A stretch of DNA of 36,650 bases from the NCBI GenBank assembly GCA_900543165.1, contig UQQQ01000019.1, positions 1 through 36,650 on the forward strand, written 5' to 3'. Under the pieces are notes generated by a model that saw nothing but the letters and a program-made list of their open reading frames with translations, made no database searches and was not told the origin of the DNA. Origin of the DNA: an uncultured Dialister sp. Its GTDB lineage: Bacteria > Bacillota > Negativicutes > Veillonellales > Dialisteraceae. The position numbers and the translations under genes are program-made. How positions within the stretch are numbered: the stretch's first letter is position 1; every line of letters begins with the position of its first letter. Below, piece after piece: positions 17,159 to 24,312 of this stretch.

Positions 17159-17743
17159 TCACGCTTCCATCCGCACCGGTTCTTCGAAGAGCTTCCTCAG
17201 CCCCTTTTCCATGCAGCGTCCTGCCTTATTGAAATAGAACCGATCGTCACGAAGTGCCAGACATCCCGCATGGTACTCCATCCATCCGTGAAAGGAGAAA
17301 CGGAAGGTCTTGTAATACTTGCACTTTTCCAAAGCGATCCTGGCTTCCTCATCGACGGTATCGCATATAAAGACCGGTGAAATATATGTATACATATGCC
17401 CCGATCCGATGTGCGCCATATCCATCCCCGCCTGATACGCGTAGTCCCTGCAGGCATCAAAGACTTTTTTAGATAGATGAGGAACGGAAAAGACGAAGAC
17501 GAACTCTTCCTGATGCGTCGACCATAGCTCATTCGAGTGGAGAATGAAATATCGCTCTGCCCTTTCGTAATATTCACATACCGCAGAAAGAGACGCTCCT
17601 TCAGGCAGGAAGGGGGCCGTCAGATCTTTCGCCTCCTGGATTCCTTTGCCCGGCGCTTCTCCCACACCGTCAAAACGCGTGATCGTATAATACCTGCGGT
17701 ACGCCGCGAGCAGACGCTCCACCGCATCCTTCCTGGCCCTCAT
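17159..17743 (-). CDS. Hypothetical protein
   Basis: A 194-residue, soluble-looking protein with no recognised family. It has no signal peptide or membrane segment. Aromatic-rich stretches stand out: RRYYTITRFDG near the start, ERYFILHSNELWSTHQEEFVF in the middle and KCKYYKTFRFSFHGWMEYH near the end. A purine-rich GGGGGGAGG lies just before the ATG, unusually close. A TATAAT at 17819-17824 on the minus strand could be its -10. Coding is supported by the unbroken frame and codon use like its neighbours. Function unknown. Confidence 0.7.
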   Translation of the reverse strand: MRARKDAVERLLAAYRRYYTITRFDGVGEAPGKGIQEAKDLTAPFLPEGASLSAVCEYYERAERYFILHSNELWSTHQEEFVFVFSVPHLSKKVFDACRDYAYQAGMDMAHIGSGHMYTYISPVFICDTVDEEARIALEKCKYYKTFRFSFHGWMEYHAGCLALRDDRFYFNKAGRCMEKGLRKLFEEPVRMEA

Positions 17744-17945
17744 TGGCCTCCCCCCCCTCTGAATTTTTCATAACAAAATCTTCTAGAATCATAACAAATT
17801 CGAAATTGAGTTTCTCTCATTATACATTGCTTTTCTCGAATAATATAATAAAAGATACTTATAACAGGCATGAAGAATTATTGTATATCAAAAAAGACGT
17901 ATATCTCTTACATGTGTACTCTATTTTACTAAAAGGGTAAAATAT
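17744..17945. other. AT-rich gap, no gene recognised
   Basis: Strikingly AT-rich compared with its surroundings. It contains a TATAAT on the minus strand (17819-17824) that may serve the hypothetical gene. A 65-codon plus-strand frame here has no ribosome binding site and is not called. Confidence 0.5.
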
Positions 17946-18552
17946 TAGAGGTTCCGGGTTCAGGTTGATGGGTTCAAGATTGTGGTGCGACGCATTTCGT
18001 CATCCTGAGCGGAGAAAAACATCGTATGTTAAAAAATGGCTTATCTGAAAATATGAGAACTGAGTCGAAGGATCTAAGCGCCGCAGAATTTTGATGACGC
18101 TTCGCGTCGTCGTCATCTCGAGCGTAGCTGAGAGATCTCTACTGCAGTACGTGAGTCAGCATGTATGCGCCATTTCATCAACGACGTTTTTGTTCTGCGT
18201 CTTTCTGCTATCTCGTACTGACTTCTTACCGGTGTGCAAGAAAGATCGAGGACTTCGCTCGGGCTGACGATACATGAGAAGCGGTACTAATCTCAAAACC
18301 AATTCCCAATCCCTGCTTTCAAACTTCAGGTTGCCGGGTTCAAGGTTGTGGCGCGGCGCATTTCGTCATCCGCGCGAAGAAAAGCGTTGTATGTTAGAAA
18401 ATGGCTAATATAGGATATGAGAACTGAGTCGAAGGATCTAAGCGCTGCAGAGTATAGATGGTGGCGATTCCATGAGCTGCCATTTCAGTCACCAGTCACT
18501 CCTAATCCCTAATCCCCAGCCACTCATCCCTGCTTTCAAACTTCAAGGTTAG
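17946..18552. repeat. Cluster of interspersed repeats
   Basis: Two copies of a CGTCATCC(TGAGCGGAG)...GAGAACTGAGTCGAAGGATCT element (about 17995-18082 and 18361-18445) flank a CGTCATCTCGAGCGTAGC...TGACGATAC palindromic element (about 18108-18272). Around them are TTGTGG(C/T)GCG modules, AGTCACT and CTAATCC heptamers and CTGCTTTCAAACTTCA segments. No gene is seen between 17744 and 18641. Confidence 0.7.
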
Positions 18553-18556
18553 CCCG

Positions 18557-18585
18557 TTGAACGACTTTTCCTCACATGCTATAAT
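18557..18585 (+). promoter_or_regulatory. Thioredoxin promoter
   Basis: TTGAAC (18557-18562), a 17-bp spacer and a perfect TATAAT (18580-18585), 57 bp before the start codon. Confidence 0.8.
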
Positions 18586-18641
18586 GAGTACATCAAGCAT
18601 ATACATTTCTATCGATATAGTCATATACAAGGAGGATCCCA

Positions 18642-18965
18642 ATGATCACTGAAATCCATACAGAAGAAGCATTCCAGAAAGAAATCGCCACCCGAAAAGG
18701 CCTCTCCCTCATCGACTTCTGGGCCACTTGGTGCGGGCCCTGCCGTATGATGGCTCCCGTCATGGAGGCTGCGGATGCAGAGCTGGGCTCTGCCATCCAC
18801 TTCACCAAGGTCGATGTAGACGAGCTCCCGGATATCGCCGCTGCCTTCGACATCATGTCGATCCCGACCATCGTCATCCTGGAGAATGGAGAGGAGATCA
18901 CCCGTCTCACCGGTGCCATGTCTGCGGAAGAATTCATCAGCCAGCTGAAAAGCATCGCGGGATAA
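18642..18965 (+). CDS. Thioredoxin
   Basis: A 107-residue cytoplasmic thiol-disulfide reductase. The active site WCGPC has Cys31 and Cys34 within DFWATWCGPCRMM. The conserved cis-proline region SIPTIVI and the following ENGEE are present. Length and layout are those of a full thioredoxin. AAGGAGG lies at good spacing before the ATG. It has its own strong promoter and a strong terminator, so it is monocistronic. It may serve as a general reductant. NrdDG of class III usually takes electrons from formate, so no specific partner is claimed. Confidence 0.95.
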   Translation: MITEIHTEEAFQKEIATRKGLSLIDFWATWCGPCRMMAPVMEAADAELGSAIHFTKVDVDELPDIAAAFDIMSIPTIVILENGEEITRLTGAMSAEEFISQLKSIAG

Positions 18966-18976
18966 GTAAGATAAGT

Positions 18977-19024
18977 AAAAGAGACTGCCAAGCATGTGCC
19001 TGCATGCTTGGCAGTCTCTTTTTT
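18977..19024 (+). terminator. Terminator of thioredoxin
   Basis: A very long stem (AAAAGAGACTGCCAAGCATG with its complement) around a six-base loop, ending in a T run. A second hairpin with the opposite reading follows at 19045-19082. Confidence 0.92.
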
Positions 19025-19044
19025 ATTGCGATAAAAGACCAATA

Positions 19045-19082
19045 AAAAGCCCGATCGATGGGGAAAATCGATCGGGCTTTTA
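19045..19082 (-). terminator. Terminator of the candidate small RNA
   Basis: A 15-bp stem AAAAGCCCGATCGAT with its exact complement and a seven-base loop. The minus-strand reading ends in a T run (CTTTTTATT). Confidence 0.85.
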
Positions 19083-19216
19083 TAGGAGAGAGGGTATTGT
19101 TATCAAGAAATTGAATAAGTATATGTGGTAATGCGCCACCTCCTTTATCATAAGGGTATGGTATGACAGGGATCCAAGGGGGAATGGGACCCCTGCCAAA
19201 TGGAATCTGTTTCCTA

Positions 19217-19236
19217 AGTTGACTTCCGGTCAACTT
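19217..19236. promoter_or_regulatory. Operator-like palindrome, TTGAC-N5-GTCAA copy 1
   Basis: AGTTGACTTCCGGTCAACT lies just downstream of the minus-strand -10 (19245-19250), at about the transcription start. It shares the core TTGACTT-N3-GTCAA with 19334-19352. It would also form a hairpin in the RNA. Confidence 0.5.
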
Positions 19237-19244
19237 ATGTATGT

Positions 19245-19272
19245 ATTATACCATGAAAACGATGGATTGCAA
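19245..19272 (-). promoter_or_regulatory. Promoter of the candidate small RNA
   Basis: Minus strand TTGCAA (19267-19272), 16-bp spacer, perfect TATAAT (19245-19250). The same hexamers and spacing occur at 36452-36479. Confidence 0.65.
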
Positions 19273-19333
19273 GGGGCTTCTTCATTATATTTTCATAAAT
19301 TACTAAGCGTATTTTTTTATAAATTCTTAACAT

Positions 19334-19352
19334 TTTTGACTTCAAGTCAAAA
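19334..19352. promoter_or_regulatory. Operator-like palindrome, TTGAC-N5-GTCAA copy 2
   Basis: TTTTGACTTCAAGTCAAAA is a perfect 19-bp palindrome. It lies about 100 bp upstream of the small RNA start and 125 bp before the TATAAT of the kinase-like gene. Confidence 0.55.
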
Positions 19353-19476
19353 GAATATTCCAGTGGATAGCCCGCGATACCGCTCATGTCAGAGAAACGG
19401 CGATTCAATCGAAGCGTCAGATTTCATATGGATTTTCATGCATAGTTTCATCATCATTTCCTCTTGCCATCCGTGG

Positions 19477-19482
19477 TATAAT
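19477..19482 (+). promoter_or_regulatory. -10 box of the cytidylate-kinase-like gene
   Basis: A perfect TATAAT 39 bp before the start codon; the -35 is weak. Confidence 0.5.
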
Positions 19483-19520
19483 AAATTCTAACATTTCACT
19501 TTTGCTGAAAGGAGAAACAC

Positions 19521-20096
19521 ATGATCATCACCATCGCACGCGAGAGCGGCAGCGGCGGCTACACCGTTGGCAAGCTCCTCTCCAACTACTATCACATCCC
19601 CGTCCACGACCAGGACAGTCTCGCCCGTCTTGCCAAAGAAAAAGGCATGTACGATGAGATGCCGGATTTCTTCCATGAATCCCCTGTAAACTCTATCGTC
19701 TACGCACTCTCCATGGATTTCAGAAACAAAAAATTCACAGAACCGGAGCGCGATCGCTTGGAGCACCTGCTGCCGGAAAAGGACTTCATCCTCGTCGGCC
19801 GCTGCGGAAATTACATTTTCAGAAATCATGCGGACTGCGTCTCCGTTTTCATTCACGGTGACATCGACCACCGCATCCGCTACAAAGCCGATATGCTCGG
19901 CATCAGCCTCAAAGAGGCGAAGGAAATCATCCATACCAATGATGAGAACCGCCTCGCCTATCACCGCTACTACACCGGCGAAACATGGGGCGCTGCCAAA
20001 AACTACGACCTCTCCATCAATACCTCCCGCGTCGGCCACGCTTTCGCTGCTGAAATGATCGAAAAATATGTGGAGAAATTGGGATTTCATACATAG
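19521..20096 (+). CDS. Cytidylate kinase-like family protein
   Basis: A 191-residue P-loop NTPase of the cytidylate kinase-like family often found in anaerobic Firmicutes. The start MIITIARESGSGGYTVGKLL contains a variant P loop. IPVHDQD resembles the family's substrate-side motif, and ILVGRCGNYIF matches its VGRCAD/N signature. The central DHRIRYK and the Arg-rich stretch fit a lid region. AAAGGAG is well placed before ATG. True CMP kinases are longer and differ in the nucleotide-binding region, so the substrate is uncertain. Confidence 0.82.
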   Translation: MIITIARESGSGGYTVGKLLSNYYHIPVHDQDSLARLAKEKGMYDEMPDFFHESPVNSIVYALSMDFRNKKFTEPERDRLEHLLPEKDFILVGRCGNYIFRNHADCVSVFIHGDIDHRIRYKADMLGISLKEAKEIIHTNDENRLAYHRYYTGETWGAAKNYDLSINTSRVGHAFAAEMIEKYVEKLGFHT

Positions 20097-20560
20097 TGCC
20101 TAGGGATTAGGGATTAGGAGTGACTAGTGGCTGGTGACTAGTGACTGAGAGACGTCAGCCCCTTATATCGTCATTTCGAGCGAAGCGAGAAATCTTTGTC
20201 ATTCGCGGTCAGACGGTCAATGTTTGGAACTCCCAAACAGGAAACCTGCTCCCCGCAGACTTTCGGGCATCGCCCTATTCATACTTCGCGGCGCTTCTAT
20301 ATTTTTATGCGCCATACCACTATTTCTCATTTCTAATTCGAGCAAAGCTTTCATCCACAATCAAGGGACAGCACTCCCTACAGGCTAGGAATTAGGGATT
20401 AGTGGCTAGAGATTAGGAGTCTCGAGTGACTGGTGACTTGAATGCCACTTTCGGGCATCGCCCCATGTATATTTGCGGCGAAGCCGCCACCTTCATTCCT
20501 AATTCTTCATTCCTAATTCCTCATTCGGGTCGAGCTTTCATCCGCAATCACGCCCGCCTC
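20097..20560. repeat. Composite repeat block with a shared 110-bp insert
   Basis: GGGATTA and GTGACTA heptamers begin at the kinase-like gene's stop. A segment at about 20166-20275 (TCGTCATTTCGAGCGAAGCG...GGAAACCTGCT...CGCAGACTTTCGGGCATCGCC) matches the complement of about 34634-34740. It is followed by GCGGCGCTTC...TATGCGCC, more heptamers and TTCCTAA units up to the lrgA leader. No gene is seen here. Confidence 0.72.
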
Positions 20561-20590
20561 CCAATAATAACAATAACGAAAGGACCTTCT

Positions 20591-20959
20591 ATGTCTTACT
20601 TATTTCAATTCGGAATGATTTTAGCCATTTCCTTTGTGGGAGAACTTCTCCATGCGCTGCTGCCGCTTCCTGTACCGGCCAGCATTTACGGGATACTGAT
20701 CCTGTTTGCCCTCTTATACTTCAAGGTCATCCGTATCCCGCAGATCCGGCAGGCCTCCATGTTCCTCATCGAGATCATGCCCATCCTCTTCCTTCCGGCC
20801 GCCGTCGGCCTCATGGACTCGTGGCACCTGATCTCCTCTACCCTTCTGCAGTACATCGTGATCACCATCCTTGCCATGGTCATCGTCATGGCAGCCGGCG
20901 GCCTTTTCACGCAGTTTATCATGAAGAAGGTCACAAGGAAGGAGACCTGCCATGAATGA
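20591..20959 (+). CDS. lrgA: CidA/LrgA family membrane protein
   Basis: A 122-residue, four-helix membrane protein. Family features are the start FGMILAISFVGELLHALLPLPVPASIYG, including the LPVPASIYG motif, and the EIMPILFLPAAVGLMD segment. Long described as holin-like, LrgA with LrgB also acts in pyruvate uptake in Streptococcus mutans and Bacillus subtilis (PftA). The frame is open further upstream, but that part is repeat sequence; the start here follows GAAAGGA. It overlaps lrgB by eight bases, so the two are translationally coupled. No LytSR-type two-component system is in the window. Confidence 0.9.
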   Translation: MSYLFQFGMILAISFVGELLHALLPLPVPASIYGILILFALLYFKVIRIPQIRQASMFLIEIMPILFLPAAVGLMDSWHLISSTLLQYIVITILAMVIVMAAGGLFTQFIMKKVTRKETCHE

Positions 20960-21644
20960 TTTCCTGACACACTCCGCCTACCTCTCGGTCTTCATCAGCC
21001 TCATCGCCTTTTATCTCGGCTCGAAGCTCTTTTTGAAATTTCATTTTCCCTTGTTCAATCCACTTCTGACCGCGGTCCTGCTGGTCATCGGCTTCCTCAA
21101 GGTGACCGGCATGGATTACAAGGACTATAACGAAGGCGCCTCCTACATCAATTACCTGCTGACGCCCTCCACCATCTGTCTCGCCGTGCCGCTCTATGAG
21201 CAGATCAAGCTTTTGAAGAAAAACTATAAGGCCATCTTCCTCGGTATCCTTTCCGGCGTCTTGACAGGGCTTTTTGCCGTCTACGTCCTCTGTCTGGCCT
21301 TCGGCTTTGACCACGCTTCCTACGTGACGCTGCTTCCGAAGTCCATCACCACGGCCATCGGCATGGGACTTTCCGAAGAGCTCGGCGGCTATGTCTCCAT
21401 CACCGTCGCTGCCATCATTGCGACCGGAATCCTCGGAAATATCATCGGCGAATACGTCTGCCGTCTCTTCCATATCACCGATCCCATCGCCCGCGGCATC
21501 GCTCTTGGCACGGCAGCTCACGCGATGGGTACAGCGAAAGCCATGGAGCTTGGTCCTATCGAGGGTGCCATGTCTTCTCTCTCCATCGTAGTCGCTGGCG
21601 TCTTCACTGTCGTCTTCGCCTCCTTCTTTGCCGTGCTGATTTAG
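20952..21644 (+). CDS. lrgB: LrgB family protein
   Basis: A 230-residue partner of LrgA with several membrane segments. It shows the family motifs LTPSTICLAVPLYEQ, LLPKSITTAIGM and the C-terminal GTAAHAMGTAKAMELG. Together with LrgA it probably forms a pyruvate facilitator or a murein-hydrolase exporter-like complex. The overlapping start (ATGA within the end of lrgA) has AAGGAGA upstream. The stop TAG directly abuts a GTGACTG heptamer repeat, so the last residues may have been set by repeat invasion. Confidence 0.92.
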   Translation: MNDFLTHSAYLSVFISLIAFYLGSKLFLKFHFPLFNPLLTAVLLVIGFLKVTGMDYKDYNEGASYINYLLTPSTICLAVPLYEQIKLLKKNYKAIFLGILSGVLTGLFAVYVLCLAFGFDHASYVTLLPKSITTAIGMGLSEELGGYVSITVAAIIATGILGNIIGEYVCRLFHITDPIARGIALGTAAHAMGTAKAMELGPIEGAMSSLSIVVAGVFTVVFASFFAVLI

Positions 21645-21703
21645 TGACTGGTGACTAGGGATTAGGGATTAGACGTTACTGCGGTCGATCTCTCCCCGCT
21701 CTG

Positions 21704-21742
21704 AAAAAAGGAGTCTGTCAAAAAGCTGACAGACTCTTTTTT
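21704..21742. terminator. Shared terminator between lrgB and the DUF4143 ATPase
   Basis: AAAAAAGGAGTCTGTC and GACAGACTCTTTTTT form a long stem with A/T runs on both sides. It abuts the stop of the minus-strand gene, so it likely works for both convergent transcripts. Confidence 0.88.
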
Positions 21743-22957
21743 CATGTCCACGATTTTTCCAAAAGAAAATCGCGTATATTTCTATGCCGGATGCCATTGC
21801 GACCACGATCAAATTCATCCAAAGAAACTACATATTTGGGATAGTTATCCCGGATTTCTTCCAACACGCCGAACTCACGTTCCATCGTCTGCTCACTTGC
21901 CAAAAGATATGTCACCTGCACATAGAGTTTTTCTTTTCCGCGCGCAGCGATGAAGTCGATTTCCTTATCACCATACTTACCGACAGTCACTGCAGAACCG
22001 CGGCGCAGCATTTCCAGACAGACGATATTTTCGAGTACCTGGTCGATGTCTTGCTGATTTCGTCCATACACCGCCTGTCGGATTCCATGATCCACCACGT
22101 ATAGTTTTTCATTGACAGACAAAGATTTCTTACCGACCAGATCCTCCCGCTTGACTCGATACAGAAGAAAAGCATTCTTACAGGCCTTGACATAGTTCAG
22201 GACCGTTTCATACGATGCATTTCGCTTTTTGTTTTTGAAATACTTCGTAAGACTGTTCACGCTGAAAGGATGCCCCACATTGGCCATCAGGTAAAGAACG
22301 ATGCGCTCTAAAAGATCTACATCACGGATAGCATTTCGCCCGATGACGTCCTTCAGAATGACCGAGTGATAGACGTCTCGCAGATATTGAAAAATCGCAT
22401 CTTCTTCCTTTGGCAGATGAGAAAGAAATGGCATCCCGCCCGTCAGCAGATAGTCCTGAAAGGCCTTCCCTTCGGAGAGGTACAGCCCCTCTTCCTGCTG
22501 CATCGCAATAAACTCTGCAAAAGAAAAAGGGTACATCACAAATTCCACATACCTTCCTGCAAGATACGTCGCCAGCTCGCCAGACAGCAGTTTCGCATTC
22601 GAGCCCGTCACATAGATGTCACAATCAAAGTCGAGTCTGAGTGAATTGATGCATCGCTGCCAATCCTCTACCTCCTGAATCTCATCGAAGAAAAAATAAA
22701 GTTTGCCGGTTTTTCCCCTCGCCCGTCGACTAATTTCTTCATGAAGTGCCAGCGCATTGCAATACGTGCGATTCACCAATTGTTCAAAATTAAAGGAAAT
22801 CATCTGCTCATCAGAGACCCCCCTGCTTTCTGAGTTCTTCCTGAATGAGCGAGAGCATGACAGACTTTCCTGAACGGCGGATACCCGTCAGCACTTTTAT
22901 GATTTCTCGTCCGATGAATGGCCGAATGCGCTTCATGTACAACTCTCTTTTTATCAT
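21742..22957 (-). pseudogene. AAA ATPase with DUF4143 domain, frameshifted
   Basis: The N-terminal part (MIKRELYMKRIRPFIGREII, Walker A GIRRSGKS) runs from 22957 to a stop at 22811. The rest, with Walker B LYFFFDEIQEV, TGSNAKLLSGELATYLAGRY and the DUF4143 C-terminal region, continues one frame over. The break falls in a run of six G on the coding strand (22818-22823). Removing one G restores ...RKQGVSDEQMISFNFE... and gives about 405 codons, a normal length. This may be a sequencing error, a real mutation or a phase-variable tract. These ATPases are common in mobile or defence-like settings, but their function is poorly known. A GTGAGACG-like site with AAAGGTGA precedes the start. Confidence 0.82.
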
Positions 22958-22976
22958 CGTCTCACCTCTTTCTCTC

Positions 22977-22982
22977 ATTATA
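22977..22982 (-). promoter_or_regulatory. -10 box of the DUF4143 ATPase gene
   Basis: TATAAT on the minus strand, 20 bp before the start; no clear -35. Confidence 0.4.
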
Positions 22983-23032
22983 ATCGAAACTTTTCTGGAT
23001 TTTGGTAAAGAGTTCACTTATACCTGAAACTT

Positions 23033-23599
23033 TCACTTCATAAATATTCGTCCTTCGCCCCAAGCCTTCCCGACCGCTTCTCCGAGCGGCAGGTACTTGC
23101 CATGCACCGCATCAAAGGTGATCGGCGCCAGCTTCATGGGATCGATCTTCCCCTCCGTCAGGATGGCGTCATCGACGAGAATGTTCACGATATCGCCCAC
23201 GAAGTGGAAATCTTCGCCCACCTGTGTCACCTTGGATACTTTGCATTCAAAAGTCAGCGGGTACTCTGTAATGACAGGCGCTTCCACATGCTCACTCTTC
23301 ACAGCGTGGAAGCCGACTTTTTCGATCTTGCCCGCCGCCGTCTTCTCGCTCACGCTGCCGAAGTAGTCCGACTCTGCCATTGTGGAAACCGTAGCCACAC
23401 TGACGGTGAAAGCGCCCGCCTCTCGAATGTTTTCCGTCGTCTGATGACGATGGTCCAGCATAAAGCCGATCTGGTTCGTATCATAGATCCCTCCCCACGC
23501 CGCCACCATGGCATCTGCGTGGCCTTCCTTATCATAAGACGCAATCACCAGCACGGGCTGGGGATACAGAATGGATGCAGGTTTCATATTTGTTTTCAT
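23033..23599 (-). CDS. Flavin reductase family protein
   Basis: A 188-residue protein with the FMN-binding split-barrel flavin reductase-like fold. The start MKPASILYPQPVLVIASYDKE, followed by AWGGIYDTNQIGFML and the HQTTENIREAGAFTVSV stretch, is typical of this family. The C-terminal FDAVHGKYLPLGEAVGKAWGEG is also conserved. It probably reduces flavin or another small substrate with NAD(P)H in the cytoplasm. AAGGAG lies seven bases before ATG. It is close to the ATPase gene downstream (75 bp), but no functional link is evident. Confidence 0.88.
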   Translation of the reverse strand: MKTNMKPASILYPQPVLVIASYDKEGHADAMVAAWGGIYDTNQIGFMLDHRHQTTENIREAGAFTVSVATVSTMAESDYFGSVSEKTAAGKIEKVGFHAVKSEHVEAPVITEYPLTFECKVSKVTQVGEDFHFVGDIVNILVDDAILTEGKIDPMKLAPITFDAVHGKYLPLGEAVGKAWGEGRIFMK

Positions 23600-23617
23600 G
23601 ACGTACTCCTTGAAAAA

Positions 23618-23973
23618 TGAGGGAATAGGGGGTAGGGGGCAGCCTCTGGGGCGTATCGCACTTTGACTGCGCGCGAAAGGCTCGCTTGCATGAGAAATGA
23701 GAAATTAGAAATGAGGAATGAAGGTGGCGGCTTCGCCGCTTGATAGGAATAGCCTTCCCCTCAAGGGGAAGGTGCCCCAAAGGGGCGGATAGGGCACAGG
23801 CGGGATGAAAGGAAGTGGGGGAATGCGTTTCAAGCAGGCGATTTACGCCACCAACCGAGCGCCGCTGGCACGCTCCCTCTTCCCCATGCGGAGAAAGCTA
23901 AGAGGTGCAGCGCTTCGCTCCGATTTTTTATAAAAGGGCGATGCCCGAAGGTGGCAGCCCGAAGGCGGCATTT
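23618..23973. repeat. Repeat-rich gap
   Basis: GAAATTA/GAAATGA heptamers, GGTGGCGGCTTCGCCGC, a CTTCCCCTCAAGGGGAAG palindrome with GTGCCCCAAAGGGGC, and CGATGCCCGAAGGTGGCA. The CTTCCCCT...GGGGAAGG sequence resembles the DNA flanking TIR element copy 1. No gene is seen between 23600 and 24293. Confidence 0.6.
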
Positions 23974-24135
23974 AAGGAAACACTGATTCAATCGTTGTCA
24001 GATTTTACTCTTGAATTTTACGAATAGCGAGGAATCACCTGACGCGAATAGCAAGCTATGTAAGGAAGGCTATGACGAAGCTATGTATAAAAATCCATAT
24101 GAAATCTGATTCTGCGATTGAATCAGCGTTTCCCT
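23974..24135. mobile_element. TIR element GGAAAC(A/G)CTGATTCAATCG (MITE-like)
   Basis: A 162-bp element with 21-bp terminal inverted repeats (23974-23994 and 24115-24135, two mismatches). The similarity continues inward through TCAGATTT after a small gap. The interior has no ORF. One unpaired end occurs at 6610-6626. Confidence 0.75.
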
Positions 24136-24159
24136 AGCATAAAGGGTAGAGGTTCTTTC

Positions 24160-24312
24160 TGCTTTCAAGCTTGTTGTTGCGGCTTCGCCTAATATATACT
24201 CGCGGCGCTTCCACATGATGATGCGCCGCACCACAACCTTGAACCCGATAACCTGAACCCTGAAACCGATTCCTAATCCCTAGCCACTAGCCACTAGTCA
24301 CTAGTCACTTTC
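24160..24312. repeat. Composite repeat block overlapping a gene's 3' end
   Basis: GCGGCTTCGCC, ATATACTCGCGGCGCTTCC...GATGCGCCGC, TGAACCC heptamers and CTAGCCA/CTAGTCA heptamers. The last units form the stop codon and final residues of the minus-strand gene at 24294. Confidence 0.7.

Larger units (their letters stand above)
19041..19238 (-). ncRNA. Candidate small RNA with C-rich loops
   Basis: About 198 nt between a minus-strand promoter (19245-19272) and a strong terminator hairpin (19045-19082). Three hairpins are predicted by eye. The first is an 8-bp stem AAGTTGAC/GTCAACTT at the 5' end. The second is an 11-bp stem GGCAGGGGTCC/GGATCCCTGTC with loop CATTCCCCCTT. The third is the terminator stem, whose loop is TTTCCCC. 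Exposed C-rich loops are a known feature of Firmicute small RNAs that pair with Shine-Dalgarno sequences. An internal AAAGGAGG lies between hairpins 2 and 3 and could pair with the C-rich loop or serve a very short peptide, so a leader mRNA remains possible. Confidence 0.55.

Noticed and set aside
17743..17940. 65-codon plus-strand frame in the AT-rich gap
   Set aside because: No ribosome binding site, composition typical of non-coding AT-rich DNA, and it starts opposite the hypothetical gene's start.
18937..19233. 98-codon minus-strand frame downstream of thioredoxin
   Set aside because: It would run through two strong terminators and has no ribosome binding site at its start; the small RNA reading fits better.
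19217..19352. FNR-type boxes
   Set aside because: FNR sites have four central bases (TTGAT-N4-ATCAA); these have five and a C/G at the inner position, so they are listed as an unknown operator.
20426..20590. N-terminal extension of the lrgA frame
   Set aside because: The extra 55 codons are repeat DNA; the family start and a ribosome binding site are at 20591.
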